Assembly (NCBI GenBank): GCA_934632155.1
Contig: CAKTXZ010000013.1
Coordinates: 5,575-69,574, forward strand
Length of the DNA stretch: 64,000 bases
Direction of reading: 5' to 3'
Source of the DNA: an uncultured Clostridia bacterium
GTDB taxonomy: Bacteria; Bacillota; Clostridia; Christensenellales; Aristaeellaceae
The notes beneath the pieces were generated by a model. The model searched no databases. It was given only the letters and a program-made list of their open reading frames with translations, and was not told the origin of the DNA. Below are positions 8,626 to 16,794 of the stretch, piece after piece. The translations under genes were made by a program, and so were the position numbers. Numbering within the stretch: the stretch's first letter is position 1; every line of letters begins with the position of its first letter.

Positions 8626-9282
8626 ATGGATACGGAAAGCAATCAGTTAACGCTCTGCGGCGTGATCGAAACCGCGCCGGTGCTGGATCACGAGGTCTTC
8701 GGCGAGCAATTCTACCGGCTGGAGCTGCGCGTGCCGCGCCTTTCCGGCGCGAGCGATCTTCTGCCCGTCACCATCAGCGACAGGCTGATGAACAGTCAGG
8801 TTTCCCCCGGCGTACGCATTCAGGTATCCGGCCAGCTGCGCTCCTACAATAAGGTCATGGGCGGCGCGGGTCGTCTTCTGCTCACAGCCTTCGCCCAGCG
8901 CCTGCTGGCGCCCGACGACGGCGAAAACCCCAATATCATCCACCTTACCGGCGCGCTGTGCAAGCCGCCCTCCTTCCGCACCACGCCCTTTGGCCGCGAA
9001 ATTGCCGATTTGATGCTGGCGGTTAACCGCGCCTTTGGCAAAAGCGATTATATTCCCTGCATCGCATGGGGACGCACGGCGCGCTATGCCGCGCAGCTGA
9101 GCGTCGGCGACCGGCTGCAGGTTCAGGGGCGCTTTCAGAGCCGCGAATACCAAAAGCAGCTGCCCGACGGCGTCATCGCCAACCGCACCGCCTACGAGGT
9201 ATCGCTCAACCGCCTGACCTGCGTCAAGGACGCCCCGCTGGACGCCCCGCAGGCCCGCCCGCATGAGCAGCCGCTTCAATAG
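8626..9282 (+). CDS. single-stranded-DNA-binding-like protein with two OB folds
   Basis: A 218-residue protein made of two OB-fold units. The first (about residues 8-90) has LTLCGVIETAP and a primosomal PriB-like pattern; the second (about 103-200) has IHLTGALCKPPSFR, an AVNR segment and an IPCIAWGR strand, close to the SSB core. Classic SSB is about 150-180 residues with one OB fold and an acidic DDDLPF-type tip; this protein lacks that tip and ends PHEQPLQ, so it is a paralogue, not the housekeeping SSB. It likely binds ssDNA or RNA in the cytoplasm. A strong hairpin lies 40 bases downstream. Confidence 0.75.
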   Translation: MDTESNQLTLCGVIETAPVLDHEVFGEQFYRLELRVPRLSGASDLLPVTISDRLMNSQVSPGVRIQVSGQLRSYNKVMGGAGRLLLTAFAQRLLAPDDGENPNIIHLTGALCKPPSFRTTPFGREIADLMLAVNRAFGKSDYIPCIAWGRTARYAAQLSVGDRLQVQGRFQSREYQKQLPDGVIANRTAYEVSLNRLTCVKDAPLDAPQARPHEQPLQ

Positions 9283-9312
9283 CCTTTTCGGTCTATCGTC
9301 CAAATGAATCGC

Positions 9313-9367
9313 CATGCAAACGGAGCCTGCCGCAGAGCTTTTCCTCTGCCGCAGGCTCCTTTGCATG
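9313..9367. terminator. strong hairpin terminator after the SSB-like gene
   Basis: A perfect 16-bp stem (9322-9337 with 9344-9359) closes a 6-base loop and is extended by CATGCAAA/TTTGCATG outside one mismatch. It ends the plus-strand pdaB-like/SSB operon and, being symmetrical, may also act on the minus strand for the ABC permease gene. Its left arm shares GCCTGCCGCAGAGCT with the hairpin at 57496-57537. Confidence 0.8.
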
Positions 9368-9512
9368 CCCCAGAGCTATGTATTTTTGACATACTGAATG
9401 CAGGATGAAATCCCGTATCCCGCAGGACAAGGCTGCGAGACGGCTTTTGCTATGCGAACGCTCTGCAAAATTTCCCGCCAGCCAAAGCCGGGCATGCGAT
9501 CAAGCCATTCCG

Positions 9513-10355
9513 TTATCCCTTGACCGCGCCCGCCGTTACGCCGGAGATGATGTGCTTCTGGCAGGAAAGGTAGAATATCACGATCGGAATAATGCTCAGC
9601 AAAATCAGCGCCATCACCGCGCCCAAATCGACGCGGCCGTAGCTGCCCTGCAAGTATTGAATATGAATGGGGATGGTGCGGTACTTGGTGCGATCCAGCA
9701 CCAGATAAGGCAGCAAATAATCGTTCCAGACCCACATAATCTCCAGCACGCCCACGGACACCGTAATGGGCTTGAGCATGGGAAACACAACGCCGAAATA
9801 CGTGCGAATCGGGCCGCAGCCGTCAATTGCGGCAGCCTCCTCAATATCCAGCGGGATGCCCTTGACAAAGCCTGTGAACATGAAAACCGCCAGCCCCGCG
9901 CCAAAGCCCAGATAGATGATCGGAATGGTCCACGGCGTATCCAAATGCAGCGTGTTGGCCGTCTTGGCCAGCGTGAACATGACCATCTGGAAGGGCACGA
10001 CCATGGAAAACACGCACAGGTAGTAGACAACCTTGGAAAACGCATCGTTCACACGGGAAATGTACCAGGCCGCCATCGACGTGCACAGCAAGATCAGCGC
10101 CGCGGAAAGCACGGTGATGACGAGGCTGTAGCCGCCGCACAGGAGGAACGAATAATTGCCGAAGTTTATGCCGTTGACGAAGTTATCAAACCCCATGAAG
10201 GTTTCCGCGTTCGGCAGCGCAAAAACATTGGTGTTGACGGCGGCATTGCTCTTAAAGGCATTGTACGCCACCAGAATAATGGGCATCATGTATACCACGC
10301 AGATCACGGCGAACGCGACGCTCAACGCGGTTTTCAGTTCATGATCGCGCTTCAT
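9513..10355 (-). CDS. carbohydrate ABC transporter permease, MalG type
   Basis: A 280-residue inner-membrane permease with six hydrophobic segments. The EAA loop that docks the ATPase reads EEAAAIDGCGPIRTYFGVVFP (about residues 180-200), and the C-terminal GAVKG end is typical of MalG/AraQ-type partners. It works as a heterodimer with the MalF-type permease encoded just before it; its start codon overlaps that gene's stop by one base, implying translational coupling. No ATPase gene is in this cluster, so it probably uses a shared MsmK/UgpC-type ATPase, for which the gene at 52421 is a candidate. Sugar specificity cannot be read. Confidence 0.9.
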   Translation of the reverse strand: MKRDHELKTALSVAFAVICVVYMMPIILVAYNAFKSNAAVNTNVFALPNAETFMGFDNFVNGINFGNYSFLLCGGYSLVITVLSAALILLCTSMAAWYISRVNDAFSKVVYYLCVFSMVVPFQMVMFTLAKTANTLHLDTPWTIPIIYLGFGAGLAVFMFTGFVKGIPLDIEEAAAIDGCGPIRTYFGVVFPMLKPITVSVGVLEIMWVWNDYLLPYLVLDRTKYRTIPIHIQYLQGSYGRVDLGAVMALILLSIIPIVIFYLSCQKHIISGVTAGAVKG

Positions 10356-11311
10356 TACTGCTGCACCTCCTTGGAATGCGTCGCCCGCAGCTGAATCAGG
10401 GCGATAGCGGCCACCAGCACAAAGAACAGCACGGCCTTCGCCTGCCCCACGCCGCGGGAATTGGCGTTCAGATAGAAGGTGTTGTAGATATTGAGCGCCA
10501 GCATTTCGGTGGTGCGAATCTGCATGCCGCCCTGAATGGCGATGGGCTGGCCAACGCCGTTGAGGGCCAGATTCTGGTCAAAGAGCTTGAAGCCGTTGGT
10601 CAGGGACAGGAACGTGCAGATGGTGATGGAGGGCATGACGGTCGGGATGATGATGCGGGTAAGCGTATGCCAGCCGTTCGCGCCGTCGATCTTGGCCGCC
10701 TCGAGCATATCCTCCGACACGGATTGAATGCCCGCAATATAGATAATCATCATGTAGCCGATCTGCTGCCAGCACATCAGCACAATCAGCCCCCAGAAGC
10801 CGTAGGTGGTATTGAGCAAAACGCTCTGCGGCAGCAGCGTGGCATAAATGATAGACCAGATATAGCCCAGCACAATGCCGCCGATGAGGTTGGGCATGAA
10901 AAAGACGCTGCGGTAAATGTTTGCGCCCCGAATGCCGCGGGTCAGCGCGTACGCCACCGCAAAGGCCAGCACGTTAATCAGCACCAACGACGTTACCGCG
11001 ACCAGCGCGGTATACCAGAAGGCATGCAGGAAGCCCGGATCCTTCAGCGCCTTGATATAATTGGCGAGGCCGATCCATTGCGCATCCGACGTGGTTCTGA
11101 ACTTGCAGAAGGAAAGATGAACGCCCTTCAGGAAGGGATACAGAAAGCCGATGCAGAAGGCGATGAACGTCGGCAACAGGAAAAGCGCGAAGCAGCGCTG
11201 AATCGGCCTGCGAATCAGGGATGAATTGACGGCCGCGCTTTGCATGCGGCGCGGCTTTGCCTTGGCACGCTGAACCGGGGGCAATTGAACAGACGAGCTA
11301 TTTTTCTCCAT
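10355..11311 (-). CDS. carbohydrate ABC transporter permease, MalF type
   Basis: A 318-residue permease with a basic, proline-containing N-terminus (about 45 residues) followed by six membrane segments. The EAA loop reads EAAKIDGANGWHTLTRIIIP. The ATG at 11311 is preceded by CGGAGGCGCCGCC; the longer frame to 11362 crosses the hairpin and has no ribosome site. It is the second gene of the importer operon, lying 80 bases after the binding-protein gene, with a hairpin in that gap that would lower permease expression relative to the binding protein. Confidence 0.9.
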   Translation of the reverse strand: MEKNSSSVQLPPVQRAKAKPRRMQSAAVNSSLIRRPIQRCFALFLLPTFIAFCIGFLYPFLKGVHLSFCKFRTTSDAQWIGLANYIKALKDPGFLHAFWYTALVAVTSLVLINVLAFAVAYALTRGIRGANIYRSVFFMPNLIGGIVLGYIWSIIYATLLPQSVLLNTTYGFWGLIVLMCWQQIGYMMIIYIAGIQSVSEDMLEAAKIDGANGWHTLTRIIIPTVMPSITICTFLSLTNGFKLFDQNLALNGVGQPIAIQGGMQIRTTEMLALNIYNTFYLNANSRGVGQAKAVLFFVLVAAIALIQLRATHSKEVQQ

Positions 11312-11340
11312 AAGGCGGCGCCTCCGAACCTTTGAATAAG

Positions 11341-11370
11341 AAGGGGGAGCAGGCACGCCCACTCCCCCTT
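11341..11370 (-). terminator. intercistronic hairpin between binding-protein and permease genes
   Basis: AAGGGGGAG (11341-11349) pairs with CTCCCCCTT (11362-11370) around a 12-base loop. The 3' side on the minus strand lacks a long U run, so it is more likely a partial terminator or an mRNA-stabilising hairpin, as is common after sugar-binding-protein genes. Confidence 0.65.
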
Positions 11371-11390
11371 CCGTGGTTTTTCAGGAATAA

Positions 11391-12668
11391 TTACTGGTTG
11401 TTATACTGCACAGCCCAGCCGTCCACAACAGCGGACACAACCTCGCTCCAGTCGCTGGTGCCGCCGCAATACTGCAGCAGAGCGGCCACAACGCCCGCAC
11501 GGAAGTCGTCCACATTGGGGGTGTAGTTGAAGGCCCACGTTACAACGTAGTTGCCGTTGGCAATGTAGGCGTTCGCATCGTTGAAGAACACGTTATTGGA
11601 AGCCTTCGCAGCCTTGAAGGGGATGGGGCCAAACTGCTCGGCCATCATCGTGGTGCCCTCTTCACTGGTCACAACCCAGTAGAGGAAATCCAGCGTCGCG
11701 TCGATATCAGCCTGAGAAGCCTTGGCGTTCACGGCCCAGCAGTTCTCGGTGCCGCAAGCCAGCGCTGCCTTTTCCTCGCCTTCCACGCCGCAGTAGATCG
11801 GGATCATGGCCAGATCCTCAGCCTTCATGCCGTAGTCGGGGCCCGTCAGGTTGGAATATTCCCACGTGCCGTTCTGGTAGAACACAGCCTTGCTCTGGCC
11901 AAACTCAGCCTCGGCCTGATTGCCGGTCGCGGTGGCCAGCTGCGCGGGGTCGATGGAAGCGTCGGTGATGTACAGATCCCAGATCTTCTTGAAGTTGTCC
12001 ATGTACTTGCCGGTGAGCGTCGCGGGCTGCGCCGTCACGTTGTCGTCACGGAATTCGTAGTACAGGGGCATATTCAGCAGATGGCCGGAGAAGCGCCAGG
12101 AGGAGGAGCCGTCCAGACCGGCGGAGGTGAAGGCGTCAAAGCCCAGCTCGTCCTTGCGGGCGTGGATATCGTCGGCAACCTTCTTGAGGGTTTCGAAGTT
12201 GGTGATGTCGCTGAGCTGATAGCCGGCCTGAGCCAGCAGCGCCTTGTTGACGATGATGCCGAAGGCTTCGTAGCAATAGCCGATCGCCTTGGCCTCGCCG
12301 CTCGCATCGTAGAGGTTGAAATCGTGCGTGTTCAGCTCTTCATAGACCTTGGAGCCGCGCAGATCAAGGCAATAATCGCCCCACGTCTCCAGACCCTGCA
12401 GGTTGCCGCACTGGAACAGCGTCGGGGCGTTCGCGCCCTTATCCATTTCGGCGGTCAGCGTCTGGGAATAGGTGCCGGAAGCGGCGGTGACAACCTTCAC
12501 CTCAACGCCGGTCTTGGCGGTGTAGGTTTGTGCAAGCGTTTGCCAAGCCACATCAGCCTCAGGCTTGAAGTTCAGGTAATAGACCTTGCCGGTTTCGGCG
12601 CTAGCGGGAATCGCCAGCATCGACAGCGCAAGCATCATGGCCAGCGCCAGTGCGAACAGCTTCTTCAT
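11391..12668 (-). CDS. extracellular sugar-binding protein of ABC importer (no lipobox)
   Basis: A 425-residue family-1 solute-binding protein. The N-terminus is a signal peptide ending ASA at about residue 24, with no cysteine at the cleavage site, so unlike usual Gram-positive binding proteins it has no lipid anchor. Later parts show typical features: an ALLAQAGYQLSD segment, AVFYQNGTWE, and the C-terminal FNYTPNVDDF. It is the first gene of the importer operon, led by a near-consensus promoter and a leader with several repeats. The ribosome site is AAAGGTGG. It should bind an oligosaccharide or sugar outside the cell; how it is retained is unclear. Confidence 0.88.
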   Translation of the reverse strand: MKKLFALALAMMLALSMLAIPASAETGKVYYLNFKPEADVAWQTLAQTYTAKTGVEVKVVTAASGTYSQTLTAEMDKGANAPTLFQCGNLQGLETWGDYCLDLRGSKVYEELNTHDFNLYDASGEAKAIGYCYEAFGIIVNKALLAQAGYQLSDITNFETLKKVADDIHARKDELGFDAFTSAGLDGSSSWRFSGHLLNMPLYYEFRDDNVTAQPATLTGKYMDNFKKIWDLYITDASIDPAQLATATGNQAEAEFGQSKAVFYQNGTWEYSNLTGPDYGMKAEDLAMIPIYCGVEGEEKAALACGTENCWAVNAKASQADIDATLDFLYWVVTSEEGTTMMAEQFGPIPFKAAKASNNVFFNDANAYIANGNYVVTWAFNYTPNVDDFRAGVVAALLQYCGGTSDWSEVVSAVVDGWAVQYNNQ

Positions 12669-12688
12669 GGATATACCACCTTTCTTTT

Positions 12689-12758
12689 TCTACACGTTTT
12701 CTACACGTTTTCGCGAAAAATGTCGGATAAGCGTTTCGGGGAGGAAACGTCTCTTTCC
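12689..12758 (-). promoter_or_regulatory. operator-rich leader of the first sugar importer
   Basis: Between the start site and the ribosome site lie three symmetrical or repeated elements: an 11-bp tandem repeat TCTACACGTTT (12689-12699, 12700-12710), a 12-bp palindrome TTTTCGCGAAAA (12708-12719), and an inverted repeat GGAAA-N6-TTTCC (12743-12758) placed just after the -10. These are candidate sites for a LacI-type or other repressor; none matches cre fully. Confidence 0.5.
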
Positions 12759-12767
12759 AACAACGCG

Positions 12768-12796
12768 AGTATATATCCGTTTTGATTTTTTGTCAA
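12768..12796 (-). promoter_or_regulatory. near-consensus sigma-A promoter of the first sugar importer
   Basis: Minus-strand TTGACA (12791-12796) and TATACT (12768-12773) with a 17-base spacer. The predicted start near 12761 gives a leader of about 93 bases. Confidence 0.88.
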
Positions 12797-12872
12797 TATG
12801 CACAAGAAATATTTTACGAATTTGGCCTTCGGCTCACACGCTTTGCTCCCTCCAGCGCCCGCTGGCGCGCGG

Positions 12873-13751
12873 CTAGGACTTTTTCGCCGCCTCAACGGCA
12901 TAAGAGAGAATCGCACCCGCAACGTCGGCGCGGGTCAACGCTTCCAGCGCGGTAAAATGCGCGTTGGAATTGACCTCGCAAAGCAGCGGCCCCTCCGCGC
13001 CGCGCAGAATGTCCACGCCCGCAAAATCCAGCCCCAGCGCACGGCACGCGCGGGCCGCCAGCGCAATTTCCTCCTGCTCAGGCACGCAGGGCTCTGCATG
13101 CCCGCCATGCTGAATATTGGCGCGAAAATCATGCGCGTTGACGCGGCGCATCGCGGCGACGCACCGGCCGCCAACCATGTACAGCCGCATATCCCGCCCC
13201 GCGCTTTCCCGAATAAAGCGCTGCAGCAGCATCGGCCGTCCTGCGGCGCGGCGCACAATGGCCGCCGCCTCCGCCTCATTCCGCGCCAGATACACCTGCT
13301 CGCCAAAGGAGCCGCAGCCCTCCTTGACGACCATCGGAAAGCCCAGTCTTTCGCCCGCGGCGCGCAGAAAGTCCACCTGCGGATAGCCGACGGCCGGAAA
13401 CGAATGCGGACAAAGCACGGTTTCGGGCGTCGGAATATCCAGCCCTGCCAGCGTCAGGTGCGTGAGCGTCTTGTCGTCGCACAGCGCGATGGCGCGCGCG
13501 GAATTGAGCACCCGCGCGCCGGCCTTTTCCATCGCCGCGGCCAGCCGCACATCCTTGTCCCAGAAAAGCACAAAATCGCTCTCCGGCAGGGGAGAAAGCG
13601 CCGAAAGCGACGGCAGCGCGTAAAGCGCCTCGGCGTTCGTGCGCACGTTCAGCGCAACGCCGCGCGACGCGGCCGCCTGAAGCAGCCGCGCAGCGATATG
13701 CTCCATGGACGCATTGCGCCAAAATGCGTTAACGATGAGCGTGCCGGTCAT
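12873..13751 (-). CDS. RimK-like ATP-grasp ligase
   Basis: A 292-residue ATP-grasp protein. The central and C-terminal parts show the ATP-grasp lysine in MVVKEGCGSFGEQV, RFIRESAGRDMRLYMVGG, and the metal-binding CEVNSNAHF. This layout matches RimK/LysX-type ligases, which join an amino acid (often glutamate) to a carboxyl group of a peptide, protein or cofactor using ATP. The partner substrate is not evident from neighbours. The ATG at 13751 is chosen because GGAGGGA lies 6-7 bases upstream; an ATG 24 bases earlier has no such site. It stands between pfk and the importer promoter and reads the same way as both. Confidence 0.82.
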   Translation of the reverse strand: MTGTLIVNAFWRNASMEHIAARLLQAAASRGVALNVRTNAEALYALPSLSALSPLPESDFVLFWDKDVRLAAAMEKAGARVLNSARAIALCDDKTLTHLTLAGLDIPTPETVLCPHSFPAVGYPQVDFLRAAGERLGFPMVVKEGCGSFGEQVYLARNEAEAAAIVRRAAGRPMLLQRFIRESAGRDMRLYMVGGRCVAAMRRVNAHDFRANIQHGGHAEPCVPEQEEIALAARACRALGLDFAGVDILRGAEGPLLCEVNSNAHFTALEALTRADVAGAILSYAVEAAKKS

Positions 13752-13899
13752 GACGCATCCCTCCGACCTTTTCATGTTGCCCCCAAGCGATCATGAAGCA
13801 TCCATACGCATACGGCGCGGGAGGGCGCAGCCGGCCGTCAAGGCGTTCCTCATGCGCCGACGGCGTCCCTCCCGTAAGCGATCCACCCGGTTCGGCGCT

Positions 13900-14973
13900 T
13901 TAATCGCCGAAGGAAATGCCCATATCGCGCGCCACCTCGATCATCTGCGAATCGGCGGGCACGGGCTTGGGCACGCCGGCAATTTCGCTCAGCCGGTTAT
14001 GCGTGATGGTATTGCCCGACAGCGCGACGGTCACGCCGTATTCGCCGCGCTTGATCAGCTGCGCGGCATGCACGCCGAGCTGTGTGGAAAGCACACGGTC
14101 ATACGCCGAGGGCGAGCCGCCGCGCTGCACATGCCCGGGCACAACGGCGCGCGCCTCCACGCCTACCAGCGCGCTCAAATCCTTGGCGATGCGATCGGCA
14201 ATGCCGTTAAAGCCGTTTTCGGCGCGATACGCGTCGCGCTCCCGCCGCTTCATTTTCGCTTCCTTTTTGTCCATCGCGCCCTCGGCGACGGCCAGAATAG
14301 AAAACGCCTTTTTGCTATTGGCGCGCGCCTCGACCACCTTGGCCACTTCCCGGATATCATAGGGAATTTCGGGCAAAAGCACCACGTCCGCGCCGCCGGC
14401 AAGGCCGGAATACAGCGTCAGCCAGCCCGCCTTGTTGCCCATGATCTCAATCACCATGCACCGCCCGTGCGAGGCGGCGGTGGTATGGATGCGGTCAATC
14501 ACGTCGGTGGCGATATCCACGGCGGTGTGGAAGCCGAAGGTAAAATCCGTGCCGTAGATATCGTTGTCGATGGTCTTGGGCAGGCCGATCACGTTCAGCC
14601 CCTCCTCGCTGAGCAGGTTGGCCGTTTTGTGCGTGCCGTTGCCGCCCAGCGTCACCAGACAATCCAGCTTCATTTTCTCATAATTTGCCTTCATCGCCTT
14701 GACCTTGTCCACATTGTCTTCACCGATGACGCGCATATTGCGGAAGGGCTGCCGGCTCGTGCCTAAAATTGTGCCGCCGAGCGTAAGAATGCCGGAAAAC
14801 TGGCTGCGCTTCATTTCCTGCCATTCGCCCTCGATCAGGCCGCGATAGCCATCCATAATCCCCACGATTTCCGCGTCGAACATTTCATACGCCGCGCGCG
14901 CGACGCCGCGAATAGCCGCGTTCAGCCCCGGGCAGTCGCCGCCGCTGGTCAAGATACCGATCCTGCGTTTCAT
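13900..14973 (-). CDS. pfkA: 6-phosphofructokinase (PfkA family, mixed ATP/PPi-type signature)
   Basis: A 357-residue phosphofructokinase that commits fructose 6-phosphate to glycolysis. The N-terminus has TSGGDCPGLNAAIRG (residues 9-23). The phosphoryl-donor loop reads GGNGT (110-114), and the substrate loop PKTIDND (132-138); later MVIEIMG and HVQRGG are canonical. Classical ATP enzymes have GGDGS plus PGTIDND, and PPi enzymes GGDD plus PKTIDGD, so this protein combines a Gly at the ATP-type position with the Lys of PPi and group III enzymes. Donor preference is therefore open. AAGGAGG precedes the ATG at 14973. It is 46 bases after the HerA-like gene and may share its transcript. Confidence 0.9.
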   Translation of the reverse strand: MKRRIGILTSGGDCPGLNAAIRGVARAAYEMFDAEIVGIMDGYRGLIEGEWQEMKRSQFSGILTLGGTILGTSRQPFRNMRVIGEDNVDKVKAMKANYEKMKLDCLVTLGGNGTHKTANLLSEEGLNVIGLPKTIDNDIYGTDFTFGFHTAVDIATDVIDRIHTTAASHGRCMVIEIMGNKAGWLTLYSGLAGGADVVLLPEIPYDIREVAKVVEARANSKKAFSILAVAEGAMDKKEAKMKRRERDAYRAENGFNGIADRIAKDLSALVGVEARAVVPGHVQRGGSPSAYDRVLSTQLGVHAAQLIKRGEYGVTVALSGNTITHNRLSEIAGVPKPVPADSQMIEVARDMGISFGD

Positions 14974-15019
14974 AACGCGAGCCTCCTTTCGAATCATGAC
15001 GGGCAGAGCCCCTGCGCCG

Positions 15020-16735
15020 TCAGCGCTTTTTGCCGCCGTTTAGTCCCAGCACGCCCAGCAGGGAACGGGTCAGCGAACTGCCCAGCTGCCGGCCTGCGCT
15101 GGTGGTGGCGGATTTGGTAAAGGAATCGAGCAGCTGTTCACCCACCGTCATTTCGCTGCGCTTTTTGGCAACCTTGCGCGCCTTTTCCGGCTTTTCGGAG
15201 CGCGGTGCGGCAACCGCATCCTGCGCGGCGGGATACTGCGGCTGCACACAGACGGGCTGCGGATATTGCGTCTGCGCCGCCGGAGGCTGCTGCAGGGTCG
15301 GGATGGCGCGCTCCTCGTACTGCCCGGTAGCGGGGTTATACACCCGGAAGGCGACAGGCTGATACGCCGGCTGCGCAGGCGCGGCGGCAGACTGCTGCTG
15401 CGCGGCGTCCGGAATGGGACGCACGACCTGCGTCTGCTGCGCGCCCTGCCGGGCAAACTGCGCTGAAAGCACCTCATAGGCGCTTTCGCGGTCAAATGCG
15501 TCGTCATATTTGGCGCCGATCGCATCGGTTTCCATGAAGGCCCTGCGCAGCGCGTCCGAAACCGCGCCGATCTGCGATTGCGGCGGCAGAATCACTGCCC
15601 GCTGCACAACGGAGGGCGCGCCGTCCTCCTGCAGGAAGGACAAGAGCGCTTCGCCCGTGCCCAGCTGCGTGATGGCCTCCGCCGTATCAAAGGCGGGGTT
15701 GGGGCGGAAGGTCTGCGCCACAGCGCGGACAACCTTCTGCTCCTGCGGCGTAAAGGCGCGCAGCGCGTGCTCCACCCGGCCGGAAAGCTGGGACAGCACG
15801 GAGGAGGGCACGTCGGTGGGCGTTTGCGTAATGAAATACACGCCCACGCCCTTGGAGCGAATCAGGCGGATGACCTGCTCGATGCGCTCCAGCAGCGCTT
15901 TGCTACAATCGTCAAAGAGCAGGTGCGCCTCGTCAAAGAAAAACACCATGCGCGGCAGCGCGCTGTCGCCCTGCTCGGGCAGCGCCTCGTAGAGCGCGCC
16001 CAGCATCCACAGCAGGAAGGTAGAATACATCGCAGGCTTACGGAAAAGACGCTCCGCCGCCAGAATATTGACAACGCCGCCGCCGTTTTCATCCTGCTGC
16101 AGCCAATCGGCAATGTCCAGCGCCGGCTCTCCAAAGAAGAAATTGCCGCCCTGATCCTCTAAAATGGCGATGGCGCGCTGAATCGCCCCGACGGTGGATT
16201 TGGCAATATTGCCGTAATCCAGCGTATAACGCGCGGCGTTCTCGCCCACGTACGCCAGCATGGCCTTGACGTCCTTGAGGTCGATCAGCAGCATGCCCTC
16301 GTCGTCCGCGATGCGGAAAACAATGTGCATCACGCCCGTTTGCGTGTCGTTGAGGCCCAGCATCCGCGAAAGCAGCAGCGGCCCCATCTCGCTCACCGTC
16401 GTGCGCACGGGGTGGCCCTTTTCGCCGTACACGTCCCAAAGGGCGACGGGACAGGCGCGGAACGGAAAGTGCGTCACGCCGCACTGCGAAAGCCTTTGGT
16501 CGATTCGGTCGCTCCCCTCGCCCGGCTTGCCAAGGCCGGCAAGGTCGCCCTTGACGTCCGCCATAAAGACGGGCACGCCCAGCTGCGAAAAGCCCTCCGC
16601 CAGCACCTGCAGCGTAACCGTTTTGCCCGTGCCCGTCGCGCCCGCGATCAGGCCGTGGCGGTTGGCCATGGCGGGAAGCAGGCAGACGGCTCCCTCCTGT
16701 GAAGTGCCCAGCCAGATGTTGCCGTTGAGCAGCAT
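15020..16735 (-). CDS. HerA-like P-loop ATPase, DUF853 family
   Basis: A 571-residue ATPase. Walker A is GATGTGKT (32-39); VFMADVKGDLAG follows; Walker B is VFFFDEAH (about 261-268), with ITQTPTDVP and a GRVEHALRAFTP sensor-like segment after it. These are marks of the DUF853/HerA-FtsK group. The last 130 residues are a glutamine- and proline-rich linker and a basic C-terminal helix ending GGKKR. Family members are predicted DNA-translocating or helicase-like hexamers with no settled function in bacteria. The ATG at 16735 lies after GGAGGAAATC. Neighbours (ispDF, pfk) give no functional clue. Confidence 0.85.
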   Translation of the reverse strand: MLLNGNIWLGTSQEGAVCLLPAMANRHGLIAGATGTGKTVTLQVLAEGFSQLGVPVFMADVKGDLAGLGKPGEGSDRIDQRLSQCGVTHFPFRACPVALWDVYGEKGHPVRTTVSEMGPLLLSRMLGLNDTQTGVMHIVFRIADDEGMLLIDLKDVKAMLAYVGENAARYTLDYGNIAKSTVGAIQRAIAILEDQGGNFFFGEPALDIADWLQQDENGGGVVNILAAERLFRKPAMYSTFLLWMLGALYEALPEQGDSALPRMVFFFDEAHLLFDDCSKALLERIEQVIRLIRSKGVGVYFITQTPTDVPSSVLSQLSGRVEHALRAFTPQEQKVVRAVAQTFRPNPAFDTAEAITQLGTGEALLSFLQEDGAPSVVQRAVILPPQSQIGAVSDALRRAFMETDAIGAKYDDAFDRESAYEVLSAQFARQGAQQTQVVRPIPDAAQQQSAAAPAQPAYQPVAFRVYNPATGQYEERAIPTLQQPPAAQTQYPQPVCVQPQYPAAQDAVAAPRSEKPEKARKVAKKRSEMTVGEQLLDSFTKSATTSAGRQLGSSLTRSLLGVLGLNGGKKR

Positions 16736-16794
16736 GATGATTTCCTCCTTCGTGGTGTGTTCTGTTGTTCTATCCTTTGCGCGCGTTCTCTGCG

